Source of the DNA: Massilia antarctica
Lineage (GTDB): Bacteria; Pseudomonadota; Gammaproteobacteria; Burkholderiales; Burkholderiaceae_D
Reading direction: 5' to 3'
NCBI RefSeq assembly: GCF_015689335.1
Contig: NZ_CP065053.1
Span: 3,224,001 to 3,288,000 of the forward strand
Length of the DNA: 64,000 nt
A model generated the notes under the pieces. That model was not told where the DNA came from. It saw nothing but the letters and a program-made list of their open reading frames with translations, and did not search any database. The position numbers were made by a program, and so were the translations under genes. Of the stretch, positions 46,744-56,318 are shown in pieces (position 1 is the stretch's first letter; each line of letters begins with the position of its first letter).

Positions 46744-49482
46744 CTAGCCGAACACCGCCGCCCACAGGCGCCGCACGGCGTCGCTGTGGCGCGCCACCAG
46801 CGCCGGGTCGATGCGCGCGCTATCCTTGCCCTGCAAACGCAGCTGGTGCTGCAGCTTGCGCATGGCGCGGTAAGCGTCGCCCACCGCCAGCGCCAAGCCA
46901 GCATCGATCAACCCCAGGTCGGCGAACATGCGCAGTAAACCAATATTGCCCAGGTTGACGGTCAGCTGCGGATACTGCGCCGCGTGGCGCAGCACCAGGT
47001 ATTGCGACATGAATTCGACATCGATCATGCCGCCCTCATCCTGCTTGAGCTCGAACTGTCCCGGGCGGCTCGGATAGGCGTCGTGCATCTTCTTGCGCAT
47101 TTTCAGTACTTCCTGCTTCAGCTCGTCCGCGCGCGCGCTGCGGTCGCTGCGCAGCACCCGTTCGCGCACCGCTTCGAAGCGCTCGCCGATGGCCGCGTCG
47201 CCGGCGCAAAAACGGGCCCGCGTGAGTGCCTGGTGTTCCCAGATCCAGGCCGAATTTTCCTGGTAGCGCTCGAATGCCGTCACGCTCGAGACCAGCATGC
47301 CGCTGGCGCCGTCCGGACGCAGCGCGGTATCGATGTCGAACAGGATGCCGGCCGAGGTGTGGGCCGTCATCCAGGTGATGAAGCGCTGGGCCAGCTTGGC
47401 ATAGTTGCCGGGCGCCTCCTGGTCGTCATCGTCGAACAGGAAAATCACATCCAGGTCCGACACATAGCCGAGTTCCTTGCCGCCCAGCTTGCCGTAGGCG
47501 ATGACGGCGAAGCGCGGCACTTCGCGGTGGCGCGTGGTGATCGCCTGCCAGGCGGCGTCGATGGTGGCGGCGACGATGGTGTCCGCCAGCGCCGACAGGT
47601 AGTCGGCCAGCTTTTCCACGGTCAGTTCACCCGCCAGGTCTTGCGCCAGCAGGCGGAACAGTTGCGCGTGGTGGGCTTCGCGCAGGATATCCATCTGGCG
47701 CTCGGTGTCGCCGGCGGCCGCGCCCAGTTGCTCCTTCAGTTCGGCGGCCAGGGCGGCGCGGTCGGGCACGGCGCTGCGCACGCGCTCGTCGAGCAGTTCG
47801 TCGAGCACGATCGGGTGCTGGGTCAGGAAGGTGGCGGCCCAGCCGCTGGCGTACATCATGCGGATCACCCGTTCCAGGGTGTGCGGATATTCGGTCAGCA
47901 GGGACAGATAGGCCGAGCGGCGCGCGATGGCTTCGAAAAACGCCAGCAGCCGGGTCAGGGTGGAACTGGCGCTGCCGGAACCGGCTTCAAGCGCCGTCTT
48001 GGCGATCAGGGGCAGGGCCGCGTTGACCAGGGCCAGCAGGCGGGTGCGGCTCGCTTCCGGCAAGGCTTGCACCTTGCCGGACTGCCAGGTGCTCATCAGG
48101 CGCTGGGCGGCGCCGCCGGCATCGTCGAAGCTCAGGGCGCGCAGGTGCGCTTCGATCGCTTCGCGGTTGTCGAGGTCGGCCCCGGCCCAGCTGCTGGCGC
48201 CCGGGTCGACCGTGTCGCCGTTTTGCTCGGACTTGTCGCTGAAGATGGCGTCGAACTGGGCGGCCACAAAACGGCGGTGTTCCTCCAGCTGCGCCAGCAA
48301 GGTGGCCACGTCCGGCAGGCGCATCATTTGCGCGATGACGGCGCGGTCGGCCTCGCTGGCGGGCAGGGTGTGGGTCTGGGCATCGTCCAGGTATTGCAGG
48401 CGGTGTTCGAGGTTGCGCAGGAAGCTGTAGGAGTCGAGCAGCTGGTCGACCGTGTCCGGGGGCAGCAATTCCTTGTCGGCCAGCACGCGCAGGGTGGCGC
48501 GGGTGGAACGGTCGCGCAGGGCGGCATCGCGCCCGCCGCGGATCAGCTGGAATACCTGGGCCAGGAATTCGATTTCGCGGATCCCGCCGCGTCCCAGCTT
48601 GACGTTGTTGCTGCGGTCCGGGTGCAGCCGTTCCTGGCGCTCGACCTCGGCGCGGATCTGGGCGTGCATGGTGCGGATCGCGTCGATCACGCCGAAATCG
48701 AGGTAGCGCCGGTACACAAAAGGATGGACGATCGCTTCCAGCGCGGCGATATCGAGCGCGTTGCCGCTGACCGCGCGCGCCTTGACCCAGGCGTAGCGCT
48801 CCCATTCGCGCCCCTGGACGATCAGGTATTCCTCCACCATGTTCAGGCTGGCCACCAGCGGGCCGGAGTTGCCGTTGGGGCGCAGCGCCATGTCGACCCG
48901 GAAGGTGAAGCCATCTTCGGTGATCTCGGACAGGGCGGCGATCAGCTTCTTGCCCAGGCGCGCGAAAAATTCATGGTTCGACAGCGGGCGCTGGCCCGGC
49001 CCGGCGGCGGTGTCGCCATCTTCCGGGTAGACGAAGATCAGGTCGATGTCGGACGAAACATTCAGCTCGCCCCCGCCTTGCTTGCCCATGGCCAACACAA
49101 TCATTTCCTGCGGCAAGCCCGATTCGTAGCCGACCGGCATGCCGTGGCTGGCCACCTGTTCGGCCATCAGGGCCGCCAGATGGGTGCGGATGGCGAAATC
49201 GGCGAAGGCGGTCATGGTGGCGACCACTTCGGCCAGGTCGGCGTGGCCATCGAGGTCGCGCGCGATCAGGCCGGCCACCAGCAGGTTGCGCAGGCGCCGC
49301 ATGGCGCGGACCGGTATAAGGGCGGCGCCGTCCGGACCGCACTGGGCGGCCAGCGCCTGGGCCAGGTCGAGCTGGTCGAGGGCGCTGGCGCCCAGGGCGG
49401 CGACGGCGCCGGCGCGGCTGGCATCGGCCGCCAGCCAGCGTTGGTAAAAGCGCGACAGCGGTGTCAGGGAAGCTCGATTCAT
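46744..49482 (-). CDS. glnE: Bifunctional glutamine synthetase adenylyltransferase/deadenylylase
   Basis: A 912-residue enzyme that attaches AMP to, and removes it from, the Tyr of glutamine synthetase (Tyr400 of GlnA here). Two nucleotidyltransferase domains are visible. The deadenylylase half has GKQGGGELNVSSDIDLIF near 133-150. The adenylylase half has GKLGGKELGYVSDLDVIF near 662-679. It is divergent from the yhdP gene. Together with glnA and ntrBC it completes the nitrogen-control set within this window. Confidence 0.97.
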   Translation of the reverse strand: MNRASLTPLSRFYQRWLAADASRAGAVAALGASALDQLDLAQALAAQCGPDGAALIPVRAMRRLRNLLVAGLIARDLDGHADLAEVVATMTAFADFAIRTHLAALMAEQVASHGMPVGYESGLPQEMIVLAMGKQGGGELNVSSDIDLIFVYPEDGDTAAGPGQRPLSNHEFFARLGKKLIAALSEITEDGFTFRVDMALRPNGNSGPLVASLNMVEEYLIVQGREWERYAWVKARAVSGNALDIAALEAIVHPFVYRRYLDFGVIDAIRTMHAQIRAEVERQERLHPDRSNNVKLGRGGIREIEFLAQVFQLIRGGRDAALRDRSTRATLRVLADKELLPPDTVDQLLDSYSFLRNLEHRLQYLDDAQTHTLPASEADRAVIAQMMRLPDVATLLAQLEEHRRFVAAQFDAIFSDKSEQNGDTVDPGASSWAGADLDNREAIEAHLRALSFDDAGGAAQRLMSTWQSGKVQALPEASRTRLLALVNAALPLIAKTALEAGSGSASSTLTRLLAFFEAIARRSAYLSLLTEYPHTLERVIRMMYASGWAATFLTQHPIVLDELLDERVRSAVPDRAALAAELKEQLGAAAGDTERQMDILREAHHAQLFRLLAQDLAGELTVEKLADYLSALADTIVAATIDAAWQAITTRHREVPRFAVIAYGKLGGKELGYVSDLDVIFLFDDDDQEAPGNYAKLAQRFITWMTAHTSAGILFDIDTALRPDGASGMLVSSVTAFERYQENSAWIWEHQALTRARFCAGDAAIGERFEAVRERVLRSDRSARADELKQEVLKMRKKMHDAYPSRPGQFELKQDEGGMIDVEFMSQYLVLRHAAQYPQLTVNLGNIGLLRMFADLGLIDAGLALAVGDAYRAMRKLQHQLRLQGKDSARIDPALVARHSDAVRRLWAAVFG

Positions 49483-49670
49483 GGGTTGGGGTCGGGTCAG
49501 GGTGAGTGAAAGTCGGGTTCGGCCAGGCTTGTATAAGGTAGAATTGGGCGCGCCGCGACAGGCCCGCGTCGCGCTGCGGATCAGGACGATGGTAAGGGAG
49601 TGGGCGGCATTGACGCAAGCGCTACCTTATTGCACTACATTTACACGGCGGACCCTTTATCAGCTTATTG

Positions 49671-52600
49671 ATGCATACACCGGAAGCACAGCCCCCCACC
49701 GAGCACCTGCCCATCGCAGAGCGCTGGCGACGGCTGCGGTCCGCCTATGGGGCGTGCAACCGCGCCACCCACCACCTGCTGGGCTTCACGGTCAAGCTGG
49801 CGCTGCTGGTGTATTTCATCTTCACCGTCGTGTTCCTGGTGCTGCGCTACCTGATTTTGCCCAACATTGACTATTACAAAGGCAATATCGAGGGCATCGC
49901 CAGCCGCGCGCTGGGCAGCCAGGTGAGCATTACCCGCATCTACGCTTCCTGGCACGGCTTGCGGCCGAATCTGTTTTTGGGCGACGTGATCGTGCGCGAC
50001 CCGGGCGGGCGCCAGGTGCTGAGCCTGCCGAGCGTGTCGGCCACCCTGTCATGGTGGAGCGTGGCGACCCTGGAACCGCGCTTTTATTCCCTTGAAGTCA
50101 TTCGTCCCGACCTCGATATCCGGCGCGACCCGGCCGGCCAGCTGTTCGTGGCCGGCATGCTGGTCAAGCGCAATGCCGAGGGCGATGGCAGCGGCGCCGA
50201 CTGGGCCTTCAAGCAGCGCCAGATCGTGATCCGCGAAGGGCGGGTGCAGTGGACCGACCAGTTGCGCGGCGCCCCCGTGCTGGTGCTGGACAAGGTCGAC
50301 GTGGTGCTCAAGAACCGCTGGCAGCACCACCGCTTCGGCTTGCGCGCCACCCCCCCGGCCAGCCTGGCCGGGCCGCTCGACGTGCGCGCCGACTTCGCCC
50401 ATCCGCGCTTTGCCGCGCGCATGGCCGACGTGCGCCAGTGGAAGGGCGAGCTGTATGCCGACCTGCCCGATACCGACCTGTCCGCCTGGACTCCCTACCT
50501 CGATTATCCGCTCACCGTCAGCCGCGGCCAGGGATCGGTGCGCGCCTGGCTGAGCCTGGACCGGGCCAAGCTGGCCGGGTTTACCGCCGACGTCGCGCTG
50601 GCCGGCGTGTCGGCGCGCCTGGGGCACGATTTGCCGGCGCTGGAACTGGCGCGGGTGCGCGGCCGTCTGTCGGCGCGCGAAACCTTTGCCGCCGGCAGCA
50701 ACCGCGGCGCCCCGGCCTTCGGCGCCCAGGGCCATGAAGTGGCGCTCAGCGGTTTTTCCCTGCTCACCGCCGACGGCCTGAGCCTGGCGCCGACGACCCT
50801 GTCCGAATCCTACGTTCCGGCGCGCGGCAAGACCCCCGAGCAAGTGAAAGTGAGCGCACGCCAACTCGACCTGGAAGCCCTGGCGCGGCTGGCCGCCCAA
50901 TTGCCGCTCACGCCGGCGCAGCGCCAGTTGCTCGCCGAGGCCGGCTTGCGCGGGCGGGTGAGCGATTTTTCGGCCCAGTGGCAGGGCAGGTTCCCGGACA
51001 TTGCCAGCTACCGCGTGCGCGGCAAGCTCGATGGGCTGAGCATGCACGCCCAGCCTGCCCGGCTGGCCGTGGCCGGCAGCGCCGCCACGCCGGCGCGCGC
51101 GCCGCTGCCGCCGCTGCCGGGCATCGAGAACCTGTCGGGCACCATCGACGCGAGCGAGCAGGGCGGTTCGATCTCCCTCGATTCGCAGCAACTGGTGCTG
51201 CAATTGCCGGCCTGGTTCGCCGATCCGGCCATGCCCTTCGATGCATTCAAGGCGCGTGCCAGCTGGACTTTTTCGGCCGGCAATAAATTGCTGGTGGAAC
51301 TGGACAGCCTGAATTTCGTCCAGGGCGCGCTGAACGGCTCGCTGTCGGGCACGCACCAGATGACCCTGGGGTCGCAGCCGGGCAAAGCGCCCGATATCGT
51401 CGACCTCAACGGCACGCTCAGCGGATTTTCCCTGAACACGATCGGGCGCTACCTGCCCCTGAAAACCCCGGAACACTTGCGCGCCTGGCTGACAGGCGCG
51501 CTAGAAGATGGCGTGGCCCAGGACGCCACCTTCCGCCTGCGCGGCGACCTCGCCCACTTTCCGTTCCGCAGCAATACGCCAAGCGAGCGCAAGGGCGAAT
51601 TCCGGGTTGGCGGGCGCCTGGAAAATGCGCGCCTGAACTATGCGCCCGGCCATTTCGCTCCTGACGGGGTGGCGCCGGTCTGGCCCCAGGCCGAGCAGAT
51701 CAACGGCACTTTCCTGTTCGAGCGCGCACGCATGGAAATCAAGGGCGACACGGGGAGCACCCGGGGCGTGGCCTTGAGCGCCGTGAAGGCGGTGATCGCC
51801 GACCTGGCCGATCCGGAAAAAGTGCTGGAAATCGATGGCAACGCCGCCGCGACTATGCAGGATTTCCTCGGCTATGTGGAAGCGAGCCCGGTGCTGAACT
51901 GGATCGGCCGCTTTACCGAACACACGCGCGCCAGCGGCAACGCCAAACTGGCCCTCAAGCTGCAGCTGCCGTTGAACCACCTGATCGAGTCCAAGGTGCA
52001 GGGCAGCTTGCAACTGATGGGCAACGACGTGGTGCTGTTCGACCCGCTGCCGCCGCTGCAGGCGGCCATCGGCAAGCTGGAATTTAACGAACGCGGCATC
52101 AACCTGAACGGGGTCGGCGCCAGCTTCCTGGGCGGGCCGCTGGCGCTGACCGGCGGCAGCGGGCGCGACAATGCCATCGTGATCAAGCTGAGCGGCATGG
52201 CCACGGCCGACGGCATCCGCAAGACCTATCCTTCGGCCGCCATGCAGCACGTGCTGGGGCTGCTTTCCGGTGGCGCGCACTATACCGGCTCGGTGGTGGT
52301 CAGGGATCACCAGGCCCTGGTGACGGTCGATTCCTCGCTGGCCGGCATGGGCGTGGACTTGCCGGCGCCCCTGAACAAGGCGGCCGCCGACACCCTGCCG
52401 CTGCACTTCACCCTGAGCGGCCTGCCCAGCGCCGACCCGAATCTGGCGCGCGATGAAATCCGGGTGGCGCTGGGTGCCAACATGGGCGCGCGCTACCAGC
52501 GCATCAAGCAGGGCAAGGGGCCGTGGCGGGTCGAGAGCGGCGGCATCGGCGTGAATGTGCCGGCCCCGGCCCCGGACAGCGGCATGATGGTCAATGTCGA

Positions 52601-53864
52601 CATGAAGTCGCTCAACGTCGACCAGTGGATCGCGATCGGCGCCTCGGTGGCGCACGCCGTGCCCGAGCCGGCGGCCGCCGGCGCCGCCGTCGATGGCGGC
52701 ATGGACCTGGCGCAGTACGTGGTGGCCGATGTGCTGGCCGCGCGCGCGGGCGAACTGATCGTCAGCGAGCGCAAGCTCGACAATGTGGTGGTGGGCGCCT
52801 CGCACGTGAAGGATACCTGGCAGGCGAATATCGATGCGCGCCAGGTGGCCGGCCACATCACCTGGGCCGAGGGGTCGGGCGGCCAGGGCCTGGGCAAGGT
52901 GACGGCGCGCCTGGCTTCCCTGATCATCCCCGAATCGGACGCGGCCGGGGTCAAGGACTTGCTCGAAAGCGGCAAGAGCGCGGCGGCCACCATTCCCGCG
53001 CTCGATATCGTGGCCGAGCATTTCGAATTGTTCAACAAGAAACTCGGGCGGCTGGAATTGCTCGCCAGCAATGCCCAGCTTGCCAACGGACGCGAGTGGC
53101 AAATCAATCGCTTGCTGCTGGCCAATCCGGACGGCGTGCTGCGCAGTACCGGCAAGTGGGTGACGGGGGAAGGGCAGAGCAATACCAGCCTCAATTTCAC
53201 CCTGGACATCGAGGATGCCGGCAAATTGCTCGACCGCTTCGGTTTCCCGGAAACCTTGCGCCGCGGTAAGGGCAAGCTGGCCGGCGATATCGCCTGGAAT
53301 GGCTTGCCGTATTCGCTGGACATTCCCAGCCTGTCGGGCAAGATTGACATGAACGTGGCGGCCGGCCAATTCCTCAAGCAAGACCCGGGCGCGGCCAAGC
53401 TGCTGGGCGTGCTGAGCCTGCAAATGCTGCCGCGCCTGCTCAAGCTCGATTTCCACGATGTGTTTTCGGAAGGGCTGGCCTTCGACGGCATCAGCGCCAA
53501 TGCCAGCATCACGCGCGGCGTGCTGCGCACCGACAACCTCAAGATGCATGGCGTGGCCGCCACCGTGCTCATGGCCGGCACCGCCGACATTGCCAACGAG
53601 TCGGCCAATCTGCATGTGGTGGTGATTCCGGAATTTAACCTGGGCACCGGCCCGCTGGTGTACGCGCTGGCGGTCAACCCGGTGGTCGGGCTCGGCAGTT
53701 TCCTTGCGCAACTGTTCCTGCGCGCGCCAGTGATGCGCGCGCTGACCTATGAAATGCAGATCACCGGCCCGTGGAAGGCGCCCGTGATCACCAAGCTGGG
53801 CACGCCCAAGGGGCCGCCGCCGCTGTTGATGCCAGAAGGCAACGCAGCGACCGGGATCAAATAA
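49671..53864 (+). CDS. YhdP family envelope protein (AsmA-like)
   Basis: A 1397-residue protein anchored by one N-terminal membrane helix (about residues 36-60). The rest is a long periplasmic beta-rich domain of the YhdP/DUF3971 type with a C-terminal AsmA-like part. In E. coli YhdP takes part in lipid transport to the outer membrane. The start is the ATG at 49671; a TTG precedes it. The nitrilase and tldD genes follow in the same direction, the usual order in many proteobacteria. Confidence 0.9.
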   Translation: MHTPEAQPPTEHLPIAERWRRLRSAYGACNRATHHLLGFTVKLALLVYFIFTVVFLVLRYLILPNIDYYKGNIEGIASRALGSQVSITRIYASWHGLRPNLFLGDVIVRDPGGRQVLSLPSVSATLSWWSVATLEPRFYSLEVIRPDLDIRRDPAGQLFVAGMLVKRNAEGDGSGADWAFKQRQIVIREGRVQWTDQLRGAPVLVLDKVDVVLKNRWQHHRFGLRATPPASLAGPLDVRADFAHPRFAARMADVRQWKGELYADLPDTDLSAWTPYLDYPLTVSRGQGSVRAWLSLDRAKLAGFTADVALAGVSARLGHDLPALELARVRGRLSARETFAAGSNRGAPAFGAQGHEVALSGFSLLTADGLSLAPTTLSESYVPARGKTPEQVKVSARQLDLEALARLAAQLPLTPAQRQLLAEAGLRGRVSDFSAQWQGRFPDIASYRVRGKLDGLSMHAQPARLAVAGSAATPARAPLPPLPGIENLSGTIDASEQGGSISLDSQQLVLQLPAWFADPAMPFDAFKARASWTFSAGNKLLVELDSLNFVQGALNGSLSGTHQMTLGSQPGKAPDIVDLNGTLSGFSLNTIGRYLPLKTPEHLRAWLTGALEDGVAQDATFRLRGDLAHFPFRSNTPSERKGEFRVGGRLENARLNYAPGHFAPDGVAPVWPQAEQINGTFLFERARMEIKGDTGSTRGVALSAVKAVIADLADPEKVLEIDGNAAATMQDFLGYVEASPVLNWIGRFTEHTRASGNAKLALKLQLPLNHLIESKVQGSLQLMGNDVVLFDPLPPLQAAIGKLEFNERGINLNGVGASFLGGPLALTGGSGRDNAIVIKLSGMATADGIRKTYPSAAMQHVLGLLSGGAHYTGSVVVRDHQALVTVDSSLAGMGVDLPAPLNKAAADTLPLHFTLSGLPSADPNLARDEIRVALGANMGARYQRIKQGKGPWRVESGGIGVNVPAPAPDSGMMVNVDMKSLNVDQWIAIGASVAHAVPEPAAAGAAVDGGMDLAQYVVADVLAARAGELIVSERKLDNVVVGASHVKDTWQANIDARQVAGHITWAEGSGGQGLGKVTARLASLIIPESDAAGVKDLLESGKSAAATIPALDIVAEHFELFNKKLGRLELLASNAQLANGREWQINRLLLANPDGVLRSTGKWVTGEGQSNTSLNFTLDIEDAGKLLDRFGFPETLRRGKGKLAGDIAWNGLPYSLDIPSLSGKIDMNVAAGQFLKQDPGAAKLLGVLSLQMLPRLLKLDFHDVFSEGLAFDGISANASITRGVLRTDNLKMHGVAATVLMAGTADIANESANLHVVVIPEFNLGTGPLVYALAVNPVVGLGSFLAQLFLRAPVMRALTYEMQITGPWKAPVITKLGTPKGPPPLLMPEGNAATGIK

Positions 53865-53894
53865 AGCGCAGCAACACCGACCGGAGAGAACGAC

Positions 53895-54692
53895 ATGACG
53901 ACCGTGGCCGCAGTACAAATGATCAGCACCCCCGATGTGTCCGAGAACATCGCCAGCGCACGCCGCCTGGTGGGCGAGGCGGCGGCGCGCGGCGCCACCC
54001 TGGTGACCTTGCCGGAATACTGGCCCATCATGGGCATGAGCGACAGCGACAAGGTAGCCCATGCCGAGGCGCCCGGCCAGGGGCCGATCCAGGACTGCAT
54101 GGCGCAGGCGGCGCGCGAGCATGGCATCTGGCTGATCGGCGGCACCTTGCCGCTGGTGTCGGCCGACGCCGGGCGCGTGATGAACACCACCCTGGTGTAC
54201 GACCCCCAGGGCCGCCCGGTGCAGCGCTACGACAAGATCCACCTGTTCGGATTTACCCGCGGCGCGGAAAGCTATGACGAGGCGCGCACCATCGTGCCGG
54301 GCGAAGCCGTGGCGACCTTCGAGGCGCCGTTCGGGCGGGTCGGCTTGTCGGTCTGCTACGACCTGCGCTTTCCCGAGCTGTACCGGGCCATGGGCGAGTG
54401 CGCGCTGATGGTCGTCACCGCCGCGTTTACCCACACCACGGGTCTTGCGCACTGGGAAGTGCTGCTGCGCGCGCGCGCCATCGAAAACCAGTGCTATGTG
54501 CTGGCCTCGGCCCAGGGCGGCACCCATCGCAACGGGCGCCGCACCTTCGGCCACAGCATGCTGATCGACCCCTGGGGCGAGGTCAAGGCCGTGCTGGACG
54601 AGGGCGAAGGCATCGTCAGCGGCGCCCTCGACCCTGCCTTCCTGGCGGGGGTGCGCGAAAGCTTGCCTGCGCTCAAGCACCGCAAACTGTGA
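53895..54692 (+). CDS. Carbon-nitrogen hydrolase (nitrilase superfamily)
   Basis: A 265-residue amidase of the Nit/omega-amidase group. The catalytic triad is Glu41 (LPEYWP), Lys114 (RYDKIHLF) and Cys154 ([13 protein letters not shown]). It probably hydrolyses small amides such as deaminated glutathione, as related Nit1-type enzymes do; the exact substrate is inference. CCGGAG precedes the ATG. It lies between yhdP and tldD in what looks like one operon. Confidence 0.92.
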   Translation: MTTVAAVQMISTPDVSENIASARRLVGEAAARGATLVTLPEYWPIMGMSDSDKVAHAEAPGQGPIQDCMAQAAREHGIWLIGGTLPLVSADAGRVMNTTLVYDPQGRPVQRYDKIHLFGFTRGAESYDEARTIVPGEAVATFEAPFGRVGLSVCYDLRFPELYRAMGECALMVVTAAFTHTTGLAHWEVLLRARAIENQCYVLASAQGGTHRNGRRTFGHSMLIDPWGEVKAVLDEGEGIVSGALDPAFLAGVRESLPALKHRKL

Positions 54693-54750
54693 GCTACCGC
54701 AAGGGGCCGACTATGGCACAATGGCTGATCCACACTGAAAGACCCGCAAA

Positions 54751-56211
54751 ATGACACCGTTCGAACCGAATCTCTCCTCCCTGGCTGTCGCGCGCGATGT
54801 GCTGCTCACGCCGTTTGGCCTCGATGAAGGCAAGCTGCTCTCCACCCTGGGCACGATGTTTACGCACAAGGTCGATTACGCCGACCTGTATTTCCAGTTC
54901 ACCAAAAGCGAAGGCTGGAGCCTGGAAGAAGGCATCGTCAAGACCGGCAGTTTCTCGATCGACCAGGGTGTCGGCGTGCGCGCCGTGTCCGGCGACAAGA
55001 CCGCTTTTTCCTACTCCGATGAAATTTCGGAACGGGCCCTGCTGGACGCGGCCGCGGCCACGCGCACCATTGCGCGCGCCGGCGCCGGCAAGATCAAGGT
55101 GGCGTCCTCGATGACCCCGGTGGGCGGACGCTCGCTCTACCTGCCCAACGATCCGCTCGCCTCGCTCGACGCGACGGCCAAGGTCAAGCTGCTCGAACGG
55201 GTGGAAAAAATGGCGCGCGCCAAGGACCCGCGGGTGGTGCAAGTGATGGCGGGCCTGGCCGGCGAATACGATGTGGTGCTGGTGGTGCGCAGCGATGGCG
55301 TGCTGGCGGCCGATATCCGCCCGCTGGTGCGGGTGTCGGTGACGGTCATCGTCGAGCAGAACGGGCGCCGCGAAATGGGCTCGTCCGGCGGCGGCGGACG
55401 CTACAACTACGGCTATTTCGACGATGTGGTGCTGGAGCGCTACGCGGACGAAGCGGTCAAGGCGGCCGTGGTCAACCTCGATGCGCGTCCGGCCCCGGCC
55501 GGACCGATGACCATCGTGCTCGGACCGGGCTGGCCCGGCGTGCTGCTGCACGAAGCGATCGGCCACGGGCTCGAAGGCGACTTCAACCGCAAGGGTTCGT
55601 CGGCGTTTTCGGGCCGCATCGGCGAGCGCGTGGCCGCCAAGGGCGTGACCGTGGTCGACGACGGCACCCTGGCCGACCGCCGCGGTTCGCTCAACATGGA
55701 TGACGAAGGCAATCCGACCCAGTGCACCACCCTGATCGAAGATGGCATCCTCAAGGGCTACATCCAGGACACGATGAATGCGCGCCTGATGAAGATGCCG
55801 GTGACGGGCAATGCGCGGCGCGAATCGTTCGCCCACCTGCCGATGCCGCGCATGACCAATACCTACATGCTCGGCGGCGACAAGGACCCGGAAGAAATCC
55901 TGGCCTCGGTCAAGAACGGCTTGTACGCGGTCAATTTCGGCGGCGGCCAGGTCGATATCACCAACGGCAAGTTCGTGTTTTCGGCCAGCGAAGCCTACAT
56001 GATCGAAAACGGCAAGGTCACCTATCCGGTCAAGGGCGCCACCCTGATCGGCAACGGTCCTGACGTGCTCAACCGCGTATCAATGATCGGCAACGACATG
56101 CGCCTCGATTCCGGCGTGGGCGTGTGCGGCAAGGAAGGCCAGAGCGTGCCGGTGGGCGTGGGCCAGCCGACCCTGCGCATCGAAGACGTGACGGTGGGCG
56201 GCACGGCCTGA
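54751..56211 (+). CDS. tldD: Metalloprotease TldD
   Basis: A 486-residue TldD subunit. The zinc-binding HEAIGH motif is at residues 267-272 within [14 protein letters not shown]. The conserved [20 protein letters not shown] region follows. TldD normally works with TldE (PmbA), which is not in this window. It acts on unfolded peptides and peptide antibiotics. It is the last gene of the yhdP-nitrilase-tldD group. Confidence 0.97.
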   Translation: MTPFEPNLSSLAVARDVLLTPFGLDEGKLLSTLGTMFTHKVDYADLYFQFTKSEGWSLEEGIVKTGSFSIDQGVGVRAVSGDKTAFSYSDEISERALLDAAAATRTIARAGAGKIKVASSMTPVGGRSLYLPNDPLASLDATAKVKLLERVEKMARAKDPRVVQVMAGLAGEYDVVLVVRSDGVLAADIRPLVRVSVTVIVEQNGRREMGSSGGGGRYNYGYFDDVVLERYADEAVKAAVVNLDARPAPAGPMTIVLGPGWPGVLLHEAIGHGLEGDFNRKGSSAFSGRIGERVAAKGVTVVDDGTLADRRGSLNMDDEGNPTQCTTLIEDGILKGYIQDTMNARLMKMPVTGNARRESFAHLPMPRMTNTYMLGGDKDPEEILASVKNGLYAVNFGGGQVDITNGKFVFSASEAYMIENGKVTYPVKGATLIGNGPDVLNRVSMIGNDMRLDSGVGVCGKEGQSVPVGVGQPTLRIEDVTVGGTA

Positions 56212-56264
56212 ATCGTCCCAAGCCGGCCGCTTCAACCGTCGTCGCCGGCACCGTTTCACCTTGG

Positions 56265-56300
56265 GGGCGCACCGCTGGTGCGCCCTTTGCGTTTTGCCGG
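56265..56300 (+). terminator. Hairpin after tldD
   Basis: GGGCGCACC (56265-56273) and GGTGCGCCC (56277-56285) form a perfect stem with a 3-base loop and a loose T-rich tail. It lies between convergent tldD and receptor 4. Confidence 0.75.
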
Positions 56301-56318
56301 CCGGCCTCCTGGGCGCAC

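Noticed and set aside
40577..46904. Two antisense frames of about 1000 codons under receptors 2 and 3
   Set aside because: Same cause; translations show no family motif, and the sense genes are clear receptors with signal peptides and barrel ends.
46984..49509. 841-codon frame antisense to glnE
   Set aside because: Shadow of a GC-rich gene; low-complexity translation.
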